In this document: positions 8,701 to 16,503 of the stretch, piece by piece
Numbering within the stretch: position 1 is the stretch's first letter
How the letters are laid out: each line of letters begins with the position of its first letter
The notes under the pieces: model-generated
Databases searched by the model: none
What the model was told of the DNA's origin: nothing
Seen by the model: the letters and a program-made list of their open reading frames with translations, nothing else
Source: Actinocorallia herbida
GTDB taxonomy: Bacteria > Actinomycetota > Actinomycetes > Streptosporangiales > Streptosporangiaceae
Assembly (NCBI RefSeq): GCF_003751225.1
Contig: NZ_RJKE01000001.1
Span: 434,001 to 498,000 of the forward strand
Direction of reading: 5' to 3'
Length of the DNA: 64,000 nucleotides
Translations under genes and position numbers: made by a program

Positions 8701-10221
8701 CGGGCCGTCATGTACGCGGTGGACGAACTCGGCCTGGGCGGCCGCATGGAGAAGTGGGAGCGCCTCGACGAGCTGCCGTTCGAGCCGGCCCGCGGCTACC
8801 ACGCCGTCCTGGGGGCCTCCTCCACCGGGCGGTGGCTGAGCGTCAAGGGCGCGCCGGAACTCGTCCTGGAGAGGTGCGCGACCTGGCAGCGTGAAGGGGC
8901 GAGCCGCCCCTTCGACGCCGTGGCGCGCGCCCGGGTGGCCGAGGAGATCGAGGCGCTGGCCAGGAGGGGCTTCCGGGTCCTCGCGGTGGCCGACCGCGAG
9001 ATGCCCGTGGGGCGGCGCGCCGAGCTCACCGAGCTCACCGAGGAGCACGTGGCGGACCTGGTCTTCCTCGGCCTCCTGTGCATCGCCGACCCCGTCCGGC
9101 CGACCGCCGCGGCGGCCGTGGCCCGGCTGCGCACCGCGGGCGTCGGCATCATCATGATCACCGGCGACCATCCGAGCACCGCCGAGGCGATCGCCGCGGA
9201 CCTCGGCATCCTGGACGGCCGGGTGATGACGGGTGCCGACCTCGACGCGCTCAGCGACGCGGAACTCGCCAAGGCGCTGTCGGACGTGTCGGTCTTCGCC
9301 CGGATGACCCCGGCGCAGAAGGCGAGGACGGTGGGGGCGCTGCACGCGCTCGGCAAGGTCGTCGCGGTGACCGGCGACGGGGCCAACGACGCCCCCGCGA
9401 TCCGGCTCGCCGACGTCGGCATCGCGCTCGGCGAGCGCGCCTCGCCCGCGGCCCGCGAGTCGGCCGACGTGGTCATCACCGACAACCGGATCGAGACGAT
9501 CACCGAGGCCATCGCCGACTGCCGCGCGATGTGGCGCTCGACCCGCGACGCGCTGGCCGTCCTGCTCGGCGGCAACCTCGGCGAGATCGGCTTCACCGTC
9601 GGCACCGGCGTGCTGATGGGCGCGAGCCCGCTCAACGTCCGCCAGCTCCTGCTGGTCAACATGCTGACCGACCTGCTGCCCGCGATCGCCCTCGCGGTCC
9701 GCCCGCCGCACCGGGTCACCAAGGCGGACCTGCTGGCCGAGGGCCCGGAGCGGTCGCTGGGCACGGCGCTGACGCACGACATCTGCGTGCGCGGCGTCAC
9801 CACGGCGGCCGCGGCGTTCGCGGCGTTCGTGCTCGGCCTCGCGGGCGGCACCCGGCTTCAGGCGTCCACCACGGGCCTCGTGGCGCTGGTGGCGACCCAG
9901 CTCTTCCAGACGATCGCCGCGGGCGGCAGGGATCCGCTGGTGTTCGCCTCCGGCGTGTTCTCGCTGACGGTCCTCGCCGCGGTCGTGCAGATCCCCGGGC
10001 TCAGCCACTTCTTCGGCTGCCGCCCGCTGCTGCCGCACGGCTGGTTCGTCGCCTACATGGCGGCGGCGAGCGCGGCCATTCTCGCCTTCGTCCTCACCCG
10101 CATCCCCATCCCGGACGCCTCGGCGGGCATTCCGGCGCGCTTGCGCGAGGTGGTCCCGGCGGTCCTGCCAGAGCGGGTCAGGGTCAGGCTCGCGGCGTTC
10201 ACCGCGGTCCTGCCCGTCTGA
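5728..10221 (+). CDS. Giant CtpI-like cation P-type ATPase
   Basis: This 1497-residue membrane ATPase starts at an ATG behind GGGGAA. The C-terminal half has every P-type ATPase hallmark: TGES at residues 779-782, PEGL at 893-896 (as in P2-type Ca2+ pumps), DKTGT with phosphorylated Asp936, a MITGD hinge and TGDGANDAP around 1215-1223, then about six membrane spans. The N-terminal half holds an HMA-like segment (about residues 50-115) and what looks like a second, degenerate ATPase core: VLDTAF at Asp329 instead of DKTGT, LITGD near 464 and an ADVGIGV remnant. Mycobacterial CtpI proteins are similarly long. The transported ion cannot be told from the sequence. No metal-sensing gene is adjacent. 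Confidence 0.88.
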   Translation: MVLRRALGAAVGLPARVGRIPADAVKGSLSVVRLVSAAAADREVHGPADGHRHIAVKGEGGEKFAADLETALEAVDGVSRAEVNGVLGHVLVVHEGVVDEDLLAIVDEVEREHGLEDEPHLRAVHPGEAGSLVSEAVHAGANLVGWGVAAVAATLRVAFLPSAVSAVLGLTDVNPPLRTALERTVGKRAADSCFSVGLLASQVLAAQPVGLLLSFSRRASHVAELRARRAVWHRRAADLVAERGSFQAEPLVRAPRPVPLPEGPVEGVQRWSGPFSATATAGAWAFTQDAGRAQGVLVAGVPKAARLGRESFCGQLSRALAERDALVLDTAFLRRLDRVDRVLLDAAALRTGRMIIDAVVPISAEYGPEALYARAHALADLTRPRAVARADGWLMSPLSRGSTLFDGEPDLAERIAVLRRRGALVLLLEHRDAPAALVSVVPELHPTAEALVASARKAGLVLITGDGRGLEQRLRVDGLRAGAPADAVRALQADAHVVALVSPEDREALSAADVGIGVLVDAAPPPWGADVLCGPGLETVCLLLDSVPRAHDNSRRSARTAKLGSLTALLLSAAGPAETSDRRAQLAVDLSGFSAFAQGAWAGLGLSRLPRPISVDRTPWHSWPAEEVLDHLDSAATGLTGEEAAKRRTGAGHESPHEHGLSRLVLEELDNPLTPALALGAGVSAVVGSVTDATLIGVVLATNAVLSGLQRLGADRALRGLVDRSAVKVRLTRPDGERAAAGEDLVPGDVIRFTAGDSVPADCRLLSADNLEMDESSLTGESQLVEKEAEPSFSPLVAERRSMVYQGTVVAAGEAVGVVVATGSSTEVGRTAHLAGAEYRETGVERRLRALTRVTLPVSLAAGISLLGSNLLRGQPFGRALGSAVSLAVAAVPEGLPFVATAAELATARRLTRRGALVRNPATIEALGRVDVLCFDKTGTLTEGRLRLRQVSDGVDSAPVEDLPDGLLEVVAVAMRAGPDLNGERPPHPTDRAVMYAVDELGLGGRMEKWERLDELPFEPARGYHAVLGASSTGRWLSVKGAPELVLERCATWQREGASRPFDAVARARVAEEIEALARRGFRVLAVADREMPVGRRAELTELTEEHVADLVFLGLLCIADPVRPTAAAAVARLRTAGVGIIMITGDHPSTAEAIAADLGILDGRVMTGADLDALSDAELAKALSDVSVFARMTPAQKARTVGALHALGKVVAVTGDGANDAPAIRLADVGIALGERASPAARESADVVITDNRIETITEAIADCRAMWRSTRDALAVLLGGNLGEIGFTVGTGVLMGASPLNVRQLLLVNMLTDLLPAIALAVRPPHRVTKADLLAEGPERSLGTALTHDICVRGVTTAAAAFAAFVLGLAGGTRLQASTTGLVALVATQLFQTIAAGGRDPLVFASGVFSLTVLAAVVQIPGLSHFFGCRPLLPHGWFVAYMAAASAAILAFVLTRIPIPDASAGIPARLREVVPAVLPERVRVRLAAFTAVLPV

Positions 10222-10232
10222 CCCCGGGAAGG

Positions 10233-10280
10233 CCGAGGGCCCCGGACGCCGCGGGGGAGCGCGGCGGACGGGGCCCTCGG
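10233..10280. terminator. Bidirectional hairpin between convergent genes
   Basis: A 12-bp perfect stem (10233-10244 pairing with 10269-10280) encloses a second 6-bp stem (10248-10253 with 10260-10265). It lies between the stop of the P-type ATPase and the converging stop of the amino-acid transporter operon, where a shared terminator is expected. It lacks a clear T-run, as is usual in actinomycetes. Confidence 0.7.
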
Positions 10281-10301
10281 GGTCCTGCGGAGCGTCCTGG
10301 T

Positions 10302-11090
10302 TCAGAGGACCTTCGACAGGAACGCGCGGGTGCGCTCCTGCGTCGGGGCGGCCAGGACCTCGCGGGGCTTGCCGGACTCCACGACGACGCCGCCGTCGAG
10401 GAAGACCAGCGAGTCGGCGACCTCACGGGCGAAGCCGATCTCGTGCGTGACCACGAGCATCGTCATGCCGTCGGCGGCCAGGTCGCGCATGACGTCCAGG
10501 ACCTCGCCGACCAGCTCGGGGTCGAGCGCGGAGGTGGGCTCGTCGAAGAGCATCAGCGTCGGCTCCATCGCCAGCGCGCGGGCGATCGCGACGCGCTGCT
10601 GCTGGCCGCCGGAGAGCCGGGCGGGGTAGGCGTCACCGCGCGACCCCAGTCCGACCCGGTCGAGCAGGCGCAGCGCGCGTGCGCGCGCGGTCGCCTTGGC
10701 CTCGCCCTTCACCCGGACGGGAGCCTCCATGATGTTCTGCAGCGCCGTCATGTGCGGGAAGAGGTTGAAGCGCTGGAAGACCATGCCGATCTCCCGGCGC
10801 TGCGCGGCGACCTCCTTCTCACGCAGCTCGTAGAGCTTCCCGGCCTTCTCCTTGTAGCCGATGAGATGGCCGTTCACCTCGAGCCGGCCTCCGTCGATCC
10901 GCTCCAGGTGGTTGACGCACCGCAGGAACGTCGACTTGCCGGAGCCCGAAGGGCCGATGATGCAGGAGACCTCGCCGGGGGCGACCTCAAGGTCGATGCC
11001 GGAGAGCACCTCGTGCTCGCCGAAGCTCTTGCGCACGCCCCGCGCCCGGACGATCGGCACCCTGCGCGCGACGGGGATGTCGACGGTCAT
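10302..11090 (-). CDS. Polar amino-acid ABC transporter, ATP-binding subunit
   Basis: This 262-residue ATPase energises the adjacent importer from the cytoplasmic face. It has Walker [10 protein letters not shown] (residues 46-54), a Q-loop, the signature [15 protein letters not shown], Walker [13 protein letters not shown] and the switch His in [14 protein letters not shown]. It is closest in pattern to the GlnQ/ArtP group that serves polar amino acids. It starts with ATG overlapping the permease stop by four bases and is the last gene of a five-gene operon. The exact substrate cannot be read from the ATPase. Confidence 0.93.
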   Translation of the reverse strand: MTVDIPVARRVPIVRARGVRKSFGEHEVLSGIDLEVAPGEVSCIIGPSGSGKSTFLRCVNHLERIDGGRLEVNGHLIGYKEKAGKLYELREKEVAAQRREIGMVFQRFNLFPHMTALQNIMEAPVRVKGEAKATARARALRLLDRVGLGSRGDAYPARLSGGQQQRVAIARALAMEPTLMLFDEPTSALDPELVGEVLDVMRDLAADGMTMLVVTHEIGFAREVADSLVFLDGGVVVESGKPREVLAAPTQERTRAFLSKVL

Positions 11091-11902
11091 CGCTGGACCC
11101 CCTTGGAGTAGCGCCTCTCCAGGAACCTCTGGAGGACCGTGGCGATCGTGGTCAGCACCAGGTACCAGATCGAGACCGTGAGCAGCAGCTCGACGATCAT
11201 CAGGTTGTTGGTGTAGACCCGCACCGCCGACTGGAGCAGCTCGCCGTACTGGATGGCGTAGGCGAGCGAGCTGGTCTTGAGCATGCTGACGAACTGGTTG
11301 CCCGTCGGCGGCACGATGACCCGCATCGCCTGCGGCAGGACGACCCGCCGCATCGTGTGGGCGGGGGACAGGCCGAGCGCCTGGGCGGCCTCGCTCTGCC
11401 CCTTGTCGACCGAGGAGATCCCGGCCCGGACGATCTCCGCCATGTAGGCGCCCTCGTTGATGCCGAGGCCGAGCAGGGCCGCGACGAACGGGGTGATGAG
11501 GGAGTTCGTCTCCCAGCTTCCGACGCCCGGGATCGTCACCGTGTCCACGACGAGCGACAGGTTGTACCAGAGCAGGAGCTGGACCAGCACCGGGGTGCCG
11601 CGGAACAGCCACACGTAGAGGGCGGAGACGGCGCGGACCTCGACGAAGCGGGATCCGGCCATCACCGCGGCGACGACGCCGAGGACGATGCCGACCACCT
11701 GCGCGAGCACGCTGATCCACAGCGTGCTCCACAGGCCCTTGAGCACGTTCTCCGCGGTGAGGAACTCCAGCGTGACGTCGTAGTCGATGTCGGCGCCCAT
11801 GAGGGCGCGGACGGTGACCGCGGCGCCGGCGACGATGATCGCCAGGAAGATCCAGCGGCTGTGGTGGCGGACCGGGACCGCCTTGATCATCGTGTCGTTC
11901 AC
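11087..11902 (-). CDS. Polar amino-acid ABC transporter, permease subunit
   Basis: This 271-residue inner-membrane permease of the HisM/GlnP type has five hydrophobic segments and the EAA coupling loop near [24 protein letters not shown]. The GTG at 11902 was chosen because it overlaps the upstream stop as GTGA; a longer in-frame start would run into the binding-protein gene. Only one permease gene is present, so the transporter probably uses a homodimer. It is the fourth gene of the operon. Confidence 0.92.
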   Translation of the reverse strand: MNDTMIKAVPVRHHSRWIFLAIIVAGAAVTVRALMGADIDYDVTLEFLTAENVLKGLWSTLWISVLAQVVGIVLGVVAAVMAGSRFVEVRAVSALYVWLFRGTPVLVQLLLWYNLSLVVDTVTIPGVGSWETNSLITPFVAALLGLGINEGAYMAEIVRAGISSVDKGQSEAAQALGLSPAHTMRRVVLPQAMRVIVPPTGNQFVSMLKTSSLAYAIQYGELLQSAVRVYTNNLMIVELLLTVSIWYLVLTTIATVLQRFLERRYSKGVQR

Positions 11903-12798
11903 GTGCCCGCGTTGATCTCGGCCTCGGTGACGGCGCCGGCCGGGATCTCCCACTTGTCGATGAGCTCGCCGTACTCGCCGTTGGCGATGATGGCGGCGAG
12001 CGCCTTCTGGACGACGTCGCGGAGCGCGGTGTCCGCCTTGTCGACGGCGATGCCGAGCGGCCCGGCCTGGATCTGCTCACCGACGACCTCGTACTCGCCG
12101 CCGGACTCGCGGACGTTGTAGGTGGCGACCGGGTAGTCCTGGAGGCCCGCGACGGCGCGGCCCTGCTTGATCTGGAGCATCGCCTCGGTCTCGCGGTCGA
12201 AGGACAGGATGTCGATCTTCTGACCGCCGTCCTTCTCGCACTGGGCGCTCTGCTCCTGCGCGTAGCCCTCCTGGGTCGTCCCGCGCTGGACGGCGATGGT
12301 CTTGCCGCACAGGTCGGCCAGCGTGGCCAGGCCCTCGGGGTTGCCCTTCTTGACGAGCATCATGGCGCCGGCGACGTAGTAGTCGACGAAGTCGACCTCG
12401 GCCTGCCTCTCCTTGGTGTCCGACATGCCGGACATCACGAGGTCGAAGCGGCCCGACTTCAGCGAGGTGATCAGACCGTCGAAGGACGCGGACTGGAACT
12501 CGAACTCGACGCCGAGCTGCGCACCGAGCTTGTCGCCCAGCTCCTTGTCGAAGCCGAGGACGGTCTCGCCGTCGGTGTCGAAGTACTCCATCGGCGCATA
12601 GGCGATGTCGGAGCCGACGACGATCTTGCCGGCCTTCTGCTGGTCCGCGGGCAGTTCGGCGTACAGCGGGGCGGCCGAACCCGCGGGCTTCGCGGTGTCC
12701 GCCTCCTCCGTGGAGTCGCCGCCGCAGGCCGCGACGGACCCGGCGACGAGGGCGGCCGCGACGGCCGCGCCGAAGAGGCGTCGGGAGAAGAGGTTCAT
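11899..12798 (-). CDS. Amino-acid-binding lipoprotein of ABC importer
   Basis: This 299-residue protein is a family 3 (FliY/GlnH-like) solute-binding protein. It has a signal peptide and lipobox VAAC with lipidated Cys25, then the family patterns [14 protein letters not shown] and [18 protein letters not shown]. It would sit outside the membrane and deliver an amino acid to the permease encoded immediately downstream. The gap of 51 bases after the racemase gene contains an AAGGAAG-type ribosome site. The neighbouring racemase suggests a D- or N-acylated amino acid as ligand, but this is inference. Confidence 0.92.
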   Translation of the reverse strand: MNLFSRRLFGAAVAAALVAGSVAACGGDSTEEADTAKPAGSAAPLYAELPADQQKAGKIVVGSDIAYAPMEYFDTDGETVLGFDKELGDKLGAQLGVEFEFQSASFDGLITSLKSGRFDLVMSGMSDTKERQAEVDFVDYYVAGAMMLVKKGNPEGLATLADLCGKTIAVQRGTTQEGYAQEQSAQCEKDGGQKIDILSFDRETEAMLQIKQGRAVAGLQDYPVATYNVRESGGEYEVVGEQIQAGPLGIAVDKADTALRDVVQKALAAIIANGEYGELIDKWEIPAGAVTEAEINAGT

Positions 12799-12849
12799 GT
12801 GGGGCTTCCTTCTTGCGAACTACAGGGAGGGCGGGTGGGAGGAGGTCTC

Positions 12850-13962
12850 TTAGCGCGCGTACAGCTCGCGGCGTCCGGTCGTGACCTTGGCCAGGGAGTC
12901 GGGACGGACGGTGACGCCGGTGCCCGGTCCGTCGGGCACCGCGATGTGCCCGTCCTCCAGGACGAAGGGCTCGGTCAGGTCCTCGGCGTAGTAGCGGGCC
13001 GAGGCGGAGGTGTCGCCGGGAAGGACGAAGCCCGGGAGCGCGGCCAGGGCGAGGTTCGCCGAGCGCCCGACCCCGGTCTCCAACATGCCGCCGCACCAGA
13101 CGGGGATGCCGTTGGCCACCGAGAGGTCGTGGATCCGGCGGGCCTCGAGGTAACCGCCGACCCTCGCGGGCTTGATGTTGATCACCCGGCAGGCGCCGAG
13201 GGCGATCGCGGTGGCGGCGTCCCTGGCCGAGGTGATCGACTCGTCGAGGCAGATCGGCGTGCGGACGAGCTTGGACAGCTCGGCGTGGCCGCGCAGCTCG
13301 TCCTCCTCCAGGGGCTGCTCGATGAGGAGGAGGCCGTAGTCGTCCAGCCCGCGCAGGTGCTCGGCGTCGGTCAGCGAGTACGCGCAGTTGGCGTCCACCT
13401 GGAGCAGCAGGTCGTCGCCGAAGGTCTCGCGCACGGCGCGGACCGCCTCGACGTCCCAGCCCGGCTCGATCTTGAGCTTGATCCGCAGGTAGCCGTCGGC
13501 GAGGTAGCCCTCGACGGCGGCCAGCAGTTCAGGGATCGAGTCCATGATCCCGACGGAGACGCCGGAAGGGACCCGGTCCTTCACCGACCCGAGGTGGGTC
13601 GCGAACGACATCCCGTAGGAGCGCAGTTCGGCGTCCAGGAGGGCGGTCTCCAGTACGGCCTTCGCCAGGCGGTGTCCCTTGACCGGCTGCACCGCGGGGC
13701 CGACCTTGGCGGCCGTGACGCCGTCGCCCAGCGCCGCGACGCGGGGGATCAGGTGGTCGCGCAGGGCGAGTTCGGCGGAGGCGTTGAACTCCGCGCAGTA
13801 CAGGGGGTCGGGGTCGCCCGCGAACTCCGCCCAGCCCTCGCCCTCGTCGGTGCCGACGCGCAGCAGGAAGGTCGAGCGGACGGTGTCGGTGCCGAAGGAG
13901 GTGCGGAAGGCCCCGACCAGAGGCACCTCGATGGAGATCAGCTCGACGTTCTCGATCCTCAC
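12850..13962 (-). CDS. N-acyl/N-succinyl amino-acid racemase (MenC-like enolase superfamily)
   Basis: This 370-residue protein has the full active site of the muconate-lactonising/OSBS/NSAR subgroup: the KxK pair Lys162/Lys164, metal ligands Asp190, Glu215 and Asp240, and the opposite-face base Lys264. These enzymes interconvert N-acyl D- and L-amino acids or form o-succinylbenzoate. No other menaquinone gene is nearby, whereas the next genes upstream and downstream are a GNAT acyltransferase and an amino-acid importer, so racemisation is the better call. The GTG at 13962 overlaps the GNAT stop by four bases. An OSBS role cannot be excluded from sequence alone, because many members do both reactions. 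Confidence 0.85.
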   Translation of the reverse strand: MRIENVELISIEVPLVGAFRTSFGTDTVRSTFLLRVGTDEGEGWAEFAGDPDPLYCAEFNASAELALRDHLIPRVAALGDGVTAAKVGPAVQPVKGHRLAKAVLETALLDAELRSYGMSFATHLGSVKDRVPSGVSVGIMDSIPELLAAVEGYLADGYLRIKLKIEPGWDVEAVRAVRETFGDDLLLQVDANCAYSLTDAEHLRGLDDYGLLLIEQPLEEDELRGHAELSKLVRTPICLDESITSARDAATAIALGACRVINIKPARVGGYLEARRIHDLSVANGIPVWCGGMLETGVGRSANLALAALPGFVLPGDTSASARYYAEDLTEPFVLEDGHIAVPDGPGTGVTVRPDSLAKVTTGRRELYAR

Positions 13963-14777
13963 GGGGTCTCCTCGTGGGTCAGGTGGTACCAGCCGTCGCG
14001 CGAGATCGACACGGCGGACAGCCCTTCGGCGGACAGGAAGACCTCGCGGACGGCCCGGCGCCAGGCGAGGGCCAGGCCCCGGTCGGCGGCGCGGACGGCG
14101 AGGATGTCCTCGGGCACGCGGCACCACACGTCGGCGCCGCGGCGGGCGAGGTAGGGCAGACCGTCGGGCGCGAGGTCGGGCTCGGGCGCGGGGCGCGGCT
14201 CGGGATCGGTGGCGCGGCCCGGCCGGAAGGCGTCGAGCCGCCAGCGGACGGTGAGCCTGTCGGACTCGTCTCCGGCGTTGAACCCGTCGTTCATGGGGCC
14301 GTAGAAGTCGACGGTGTACTCGGGGGCGGTCGCGCTGAGCTTGACCAGGTTGAACCAGGCGTTGCGGCGGATCAGCGGATCGTAGGTCCAGGTGATCGTC
14401 CGGGCGCCGCGCTCCATGGCCCAGGCGCGCTGGGCGAGCTTGAGCGCGTAGCCGACGCCGCCGCCGGTGCGGTGCGCCCCGGCGATCAGCGAGTAGACGT
14501 CGCGCGCCTCGGGCGGGCCCCAGATCGCGGCGCTCGCGCCGATCATGCTCTGCGGGCCGAAGGCGGCGTGGATCGCGCCGCCCGCGTGGGCGGCGGACCG
14601 CAGGACGTCGACCGGCAGGGGGTCCTCGCCCGGAGGGGTCTCCCAGACCTCGGCGAGCAGCCGCGCGACGGCGTGCAGCCGGGCCGGGTCCTCGACCGCC
14701 TCCACGCGCACCCCTGCGGCGCCGGCGGCGGCGTCGGCCTGCCGGTGGGCGAGATCGGAGGGAGATGGATTGAGCAC
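13959..14777 (-). CDS. GNAT acyltransferase, probable amino-acid N-acyl/succinyltransferase
   Basis: This protein of 272 residues (from GTG 14777) has an acyl-CoA pyrophosphate-binding motif in HRTGGGVGYALKLAQRAWA and the GNAT pattern RGARTITWTYDPL. It is larger than minimal GNAT enzymes and has an extra C-terminal region with RRGADVWCRVPEDI. It is the first gene of the operon and directly coupled to the racemase. In Geobacillus a GNAT enzyme succinylates D-amino acids so that an NSAR can invert them. That pathway is the proposed role here, by context. A longer start at 14837 is possible but would overlap the presumed regulatory repeats. Confidence 0.8.
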   Translation of the reverse strand: MLNPSPSDLAHRQADAAAGAAGVRVEAVEDPARLHAVARLLAEVWETPPGEDPLPVDVLRSAAHAGGAIHAAFGPQSMIGASAAIWGPPEARDVYSLIAGAHRTGGGVGYALKLAQRAWAMERGARTITWTYDPLIRRNAWFNLVKLSATAPEYTVDFYGPMNDGFNAGDESDRLTVRWRLDAFRPGRATDPEPRPAPEPDLAPDGLPYLARRGADVWCRVPEDILAVRAADRGLALAWRRAVREVFLSAEGLSAVSISRDGWYHLTHEETP

Positions 14778-14820
14778 GGTTCCACTCTCGTCAACCCAAC
14801 GGCAACCCTGCTTTAGCTGA

Positions 14821-14861
14821 TTGGCCAAAGGTGACAAAAGTGATTTATCGGATAGGCCAAA
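14821..14861. promoter_or_regulatory. Direct repeats TTGGCCAA/TAGGCCAA in divergent promoter
   Basis: GGCCAAA occurs at 14823-14829 and again at 14855-14861. The repeats are 32 bp apart, about three helical turns, in an otherwise AT-richer stretch between the divergent GNAT and PucR genes. The first copy lies in an 8-bp palindrome, TTGGCCAA. A -10-like TACCCT at 14869-14874 lies just before the PucR GTG. This is a plausible binding site for the adjacent PucR protein. Confidence 0.5.
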
Positions 14862-14881
14862 AGCCGCATACCCTGGCGTTC

Positions 14882-16453
14882 GTGCCCGCCTCGACCCTCG
14901 AACACCTGGTAGAAGCGCTGGGCGCGGAACCGATCAGCGTCGTGACCGCCCCCCGCGGCACCGAGATCCCGGTGGCCGGAACCCTGCTCTACGAGCCCCG
15001 CGCCCCGCTGCCCAGGATGGACGGGGCGCTCCTCCTCGCCGTCGGGGTCCCGCCTTCGGAGGGCCGCGCGCTGCTGCCGGAGGCCGCTCGGGCGGGCTTC
15101 GCGGGGCTCGTGATCAAGCGCTACGGCGCTGCGCTCGGCGAGCTCGCCCAAGCCGCCGGGGACGCCGGGCTCGCCCTGCTGTGCGCCGACGACGAGGTCG
15201 CCTGGCAGCAGCTCGACGCGCTGATCGGCTCCGCGCTCACCGCGGTCGCCGCCCCACGCGGGGGAGCCCCCGCGGGCTCCCACGCCGGAGACCTCTTCTC
15301 CCTCGCCAACGCGATCGCCGGAGCCGTCGGCGGCGCGACGGCCATCGAGGACCCCTACCAGCGGATCCTCGCCTACTCGACCCTGCGCGGGCAGCCGATC
15401 GACGAGGAGCGCCGCCAGGGCATCCTCGGCCTCCACGTCCCATATCTGGAGGAGAACGTCCCGCAGTACCGCGAACTCGCGCGGACCCATAAGGCACTGC
15501 GCTTCCCGTCCGGCGTAGGCGGGCTGTCCAGGCTCGCCGTAGGGGTCCGGGCCGGAGGCGAACTCCTCGGCTCGATCTGGGTGGTCGAGGCCGAAGGCGA
15601 TCTCGGCGAGGACGCCTTCAGGGCGCTGGAAGACGCCGGGCGCATAGCCGCGCTGCACCTCCTGCGCGCGAGGACCTCCCACGACCTGGCCCGCCGCCAG
15701 CGCGGCGACCTCCTGCACCGCCTCTTGGAAGACCCGGAGAGCGCGCCCATCGTGGCCCCTCAGCTCGGGCTCTCCCTGGACGCCCCGGCCGTCGTGGCGG
15801 CCTTCCACGTGAACGCCGCAGGCCACGACGAGTCTTGGATCGCCCGCGCGTCACTCCAGCTGATCGACCTTGTGAGCCTCCACTGCGAGGCCCACTTCGG
15901 CAGGCACGGATGCGCCCTCCTCGACGGCGTCGTCTACGCACTCCTGCCCGGAGAGGCGAAGCGCGACTTCGTGGCCGACGTGACCGCGCGCGCCGAGCGG
16001 GCGCTCCAGCTCCCCGTCAAGGCGGCCCTCGGCTCCGTCGTGCCCCGCCTGGACCGCGCCTCGGCCTCCCGCCGGGACGCCGACACCGTCCTGCGGGTCC
16101 TCGCCGCCGAGGAGTGCCCGGTCGCGACGATCGACGAGATCCGCCCGACCGTCACCCTCCTGGACCTCGGGCACGCCCTCCCGGCCCTCCCGCGCCTCGC
16201 CGAAGGCGCGGGCCCCGCCGTCCGCGCCCACGACACCGCCCACAAGACCACCTACGCCGAGACGTTCCTCGCCTACTTCAACGCGGACGGCGACATCCGC
16301 GCCGCGGCGGAGGCCCTCACCGTCCACCCCAACACCCTCCGCTACCGCCTCACCCGGGCCGCCGAACTCTTCACCCTGGACCTCACCGACCCCGACACCC
16401 GCCTCGTCCTCTGGCTCCAGCTGCGCTTGGCGCCGCCTCCGGCGTCGCGGTGA
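14882..16453 (+). CDS. PucR-family transcriptional regulator (1)
   Basis: This 523-residue regulator has an N-terminal purine-catabolism-type sensory domain (about residues 1-125), a central GAF/CdaR-like region (about 135-400) and a C-terminal PucR helix-turn-helix (about 471-496: DIRAAAEALTVHPNTLRYRL). The GTG at 14882 was preferred to the GTG at 14831 because family homology begins there and a -10-like box sits at the right distance for a leaderless message. It is divergent from the GNAT-racemase-transporter operon and probably controls it. The effector is unknown. Confidence 0.88.
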   Translation: MPASTLEHLVEALGAEPISVVTAPRGTEIPVAGTLLYEPRAPLPRMDGALLLAVGVPPSEGRALLPEAARAGFAGLVIKRYGAALGELAQAAGDAGLALLCADDEVAWQQLDALIGSALTAVAAPRGGAPAGSHAGDLFSLANAIAGAVGGATAIEDPYQRILAYSTLRGQPIDEERRQGILGLHVPYLEENVPQYRELARTHKALRFPSGVGGLSRLAVGVRAGGELLGSIWVVEAEGDLGEDAFRALEDAGRIAALHLLRARTSHDLARRQRGDLLHRLLEDPESAPIVAPQLGLSLDAPAVVAAFHVNAAGHDESWIARASLQLIDLVSLHCEAHFGRHGCALLDGVVYALLPGEAKRDFVADVTARAERALQLPVKAALGSVVPRLDRASASRRDADTVLRVLAAEECPVATIDEIRPTVTLLDLGHALPALPRLAEGAGPAVRAHDTAHKTTYAETFLAYFNADGDIRAAAEALTVHPNTLRYRLTRAAELFTLDLTDPDTRLVLWLQLRLAPPPASR

Positions 16454-16503
16454 TCCCTCGTCAAGGCCCGTGGCCGGGGCCCGGCCGGGTCGCGCGGGAC
16501 GGG

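Noticed and set aside
5700-8894. A 1064-codon plus-strand frame offset from the P-type ATPase
   Set aside because: It is an Arg/Pro/Gly-rich shadow of the same gene in another frame.
6646-10038. A 1130-codon open frame on the minus strand opposite the P-type ATPase
   Set aside because: It encodes Arg/Gly/His-rich low-complexity protein without motifs, while the plus-strand frame has every P-type ATPase motif. Long antisense frames are expected in such GC-rich DNA.
12850-13962. A dedicated menaquinone-pathway menC gene
   Set aside because: No other men gene is nearby and the operon partners are an acyltransferase and an amino-acid importer. OSBS side activity is still possible.
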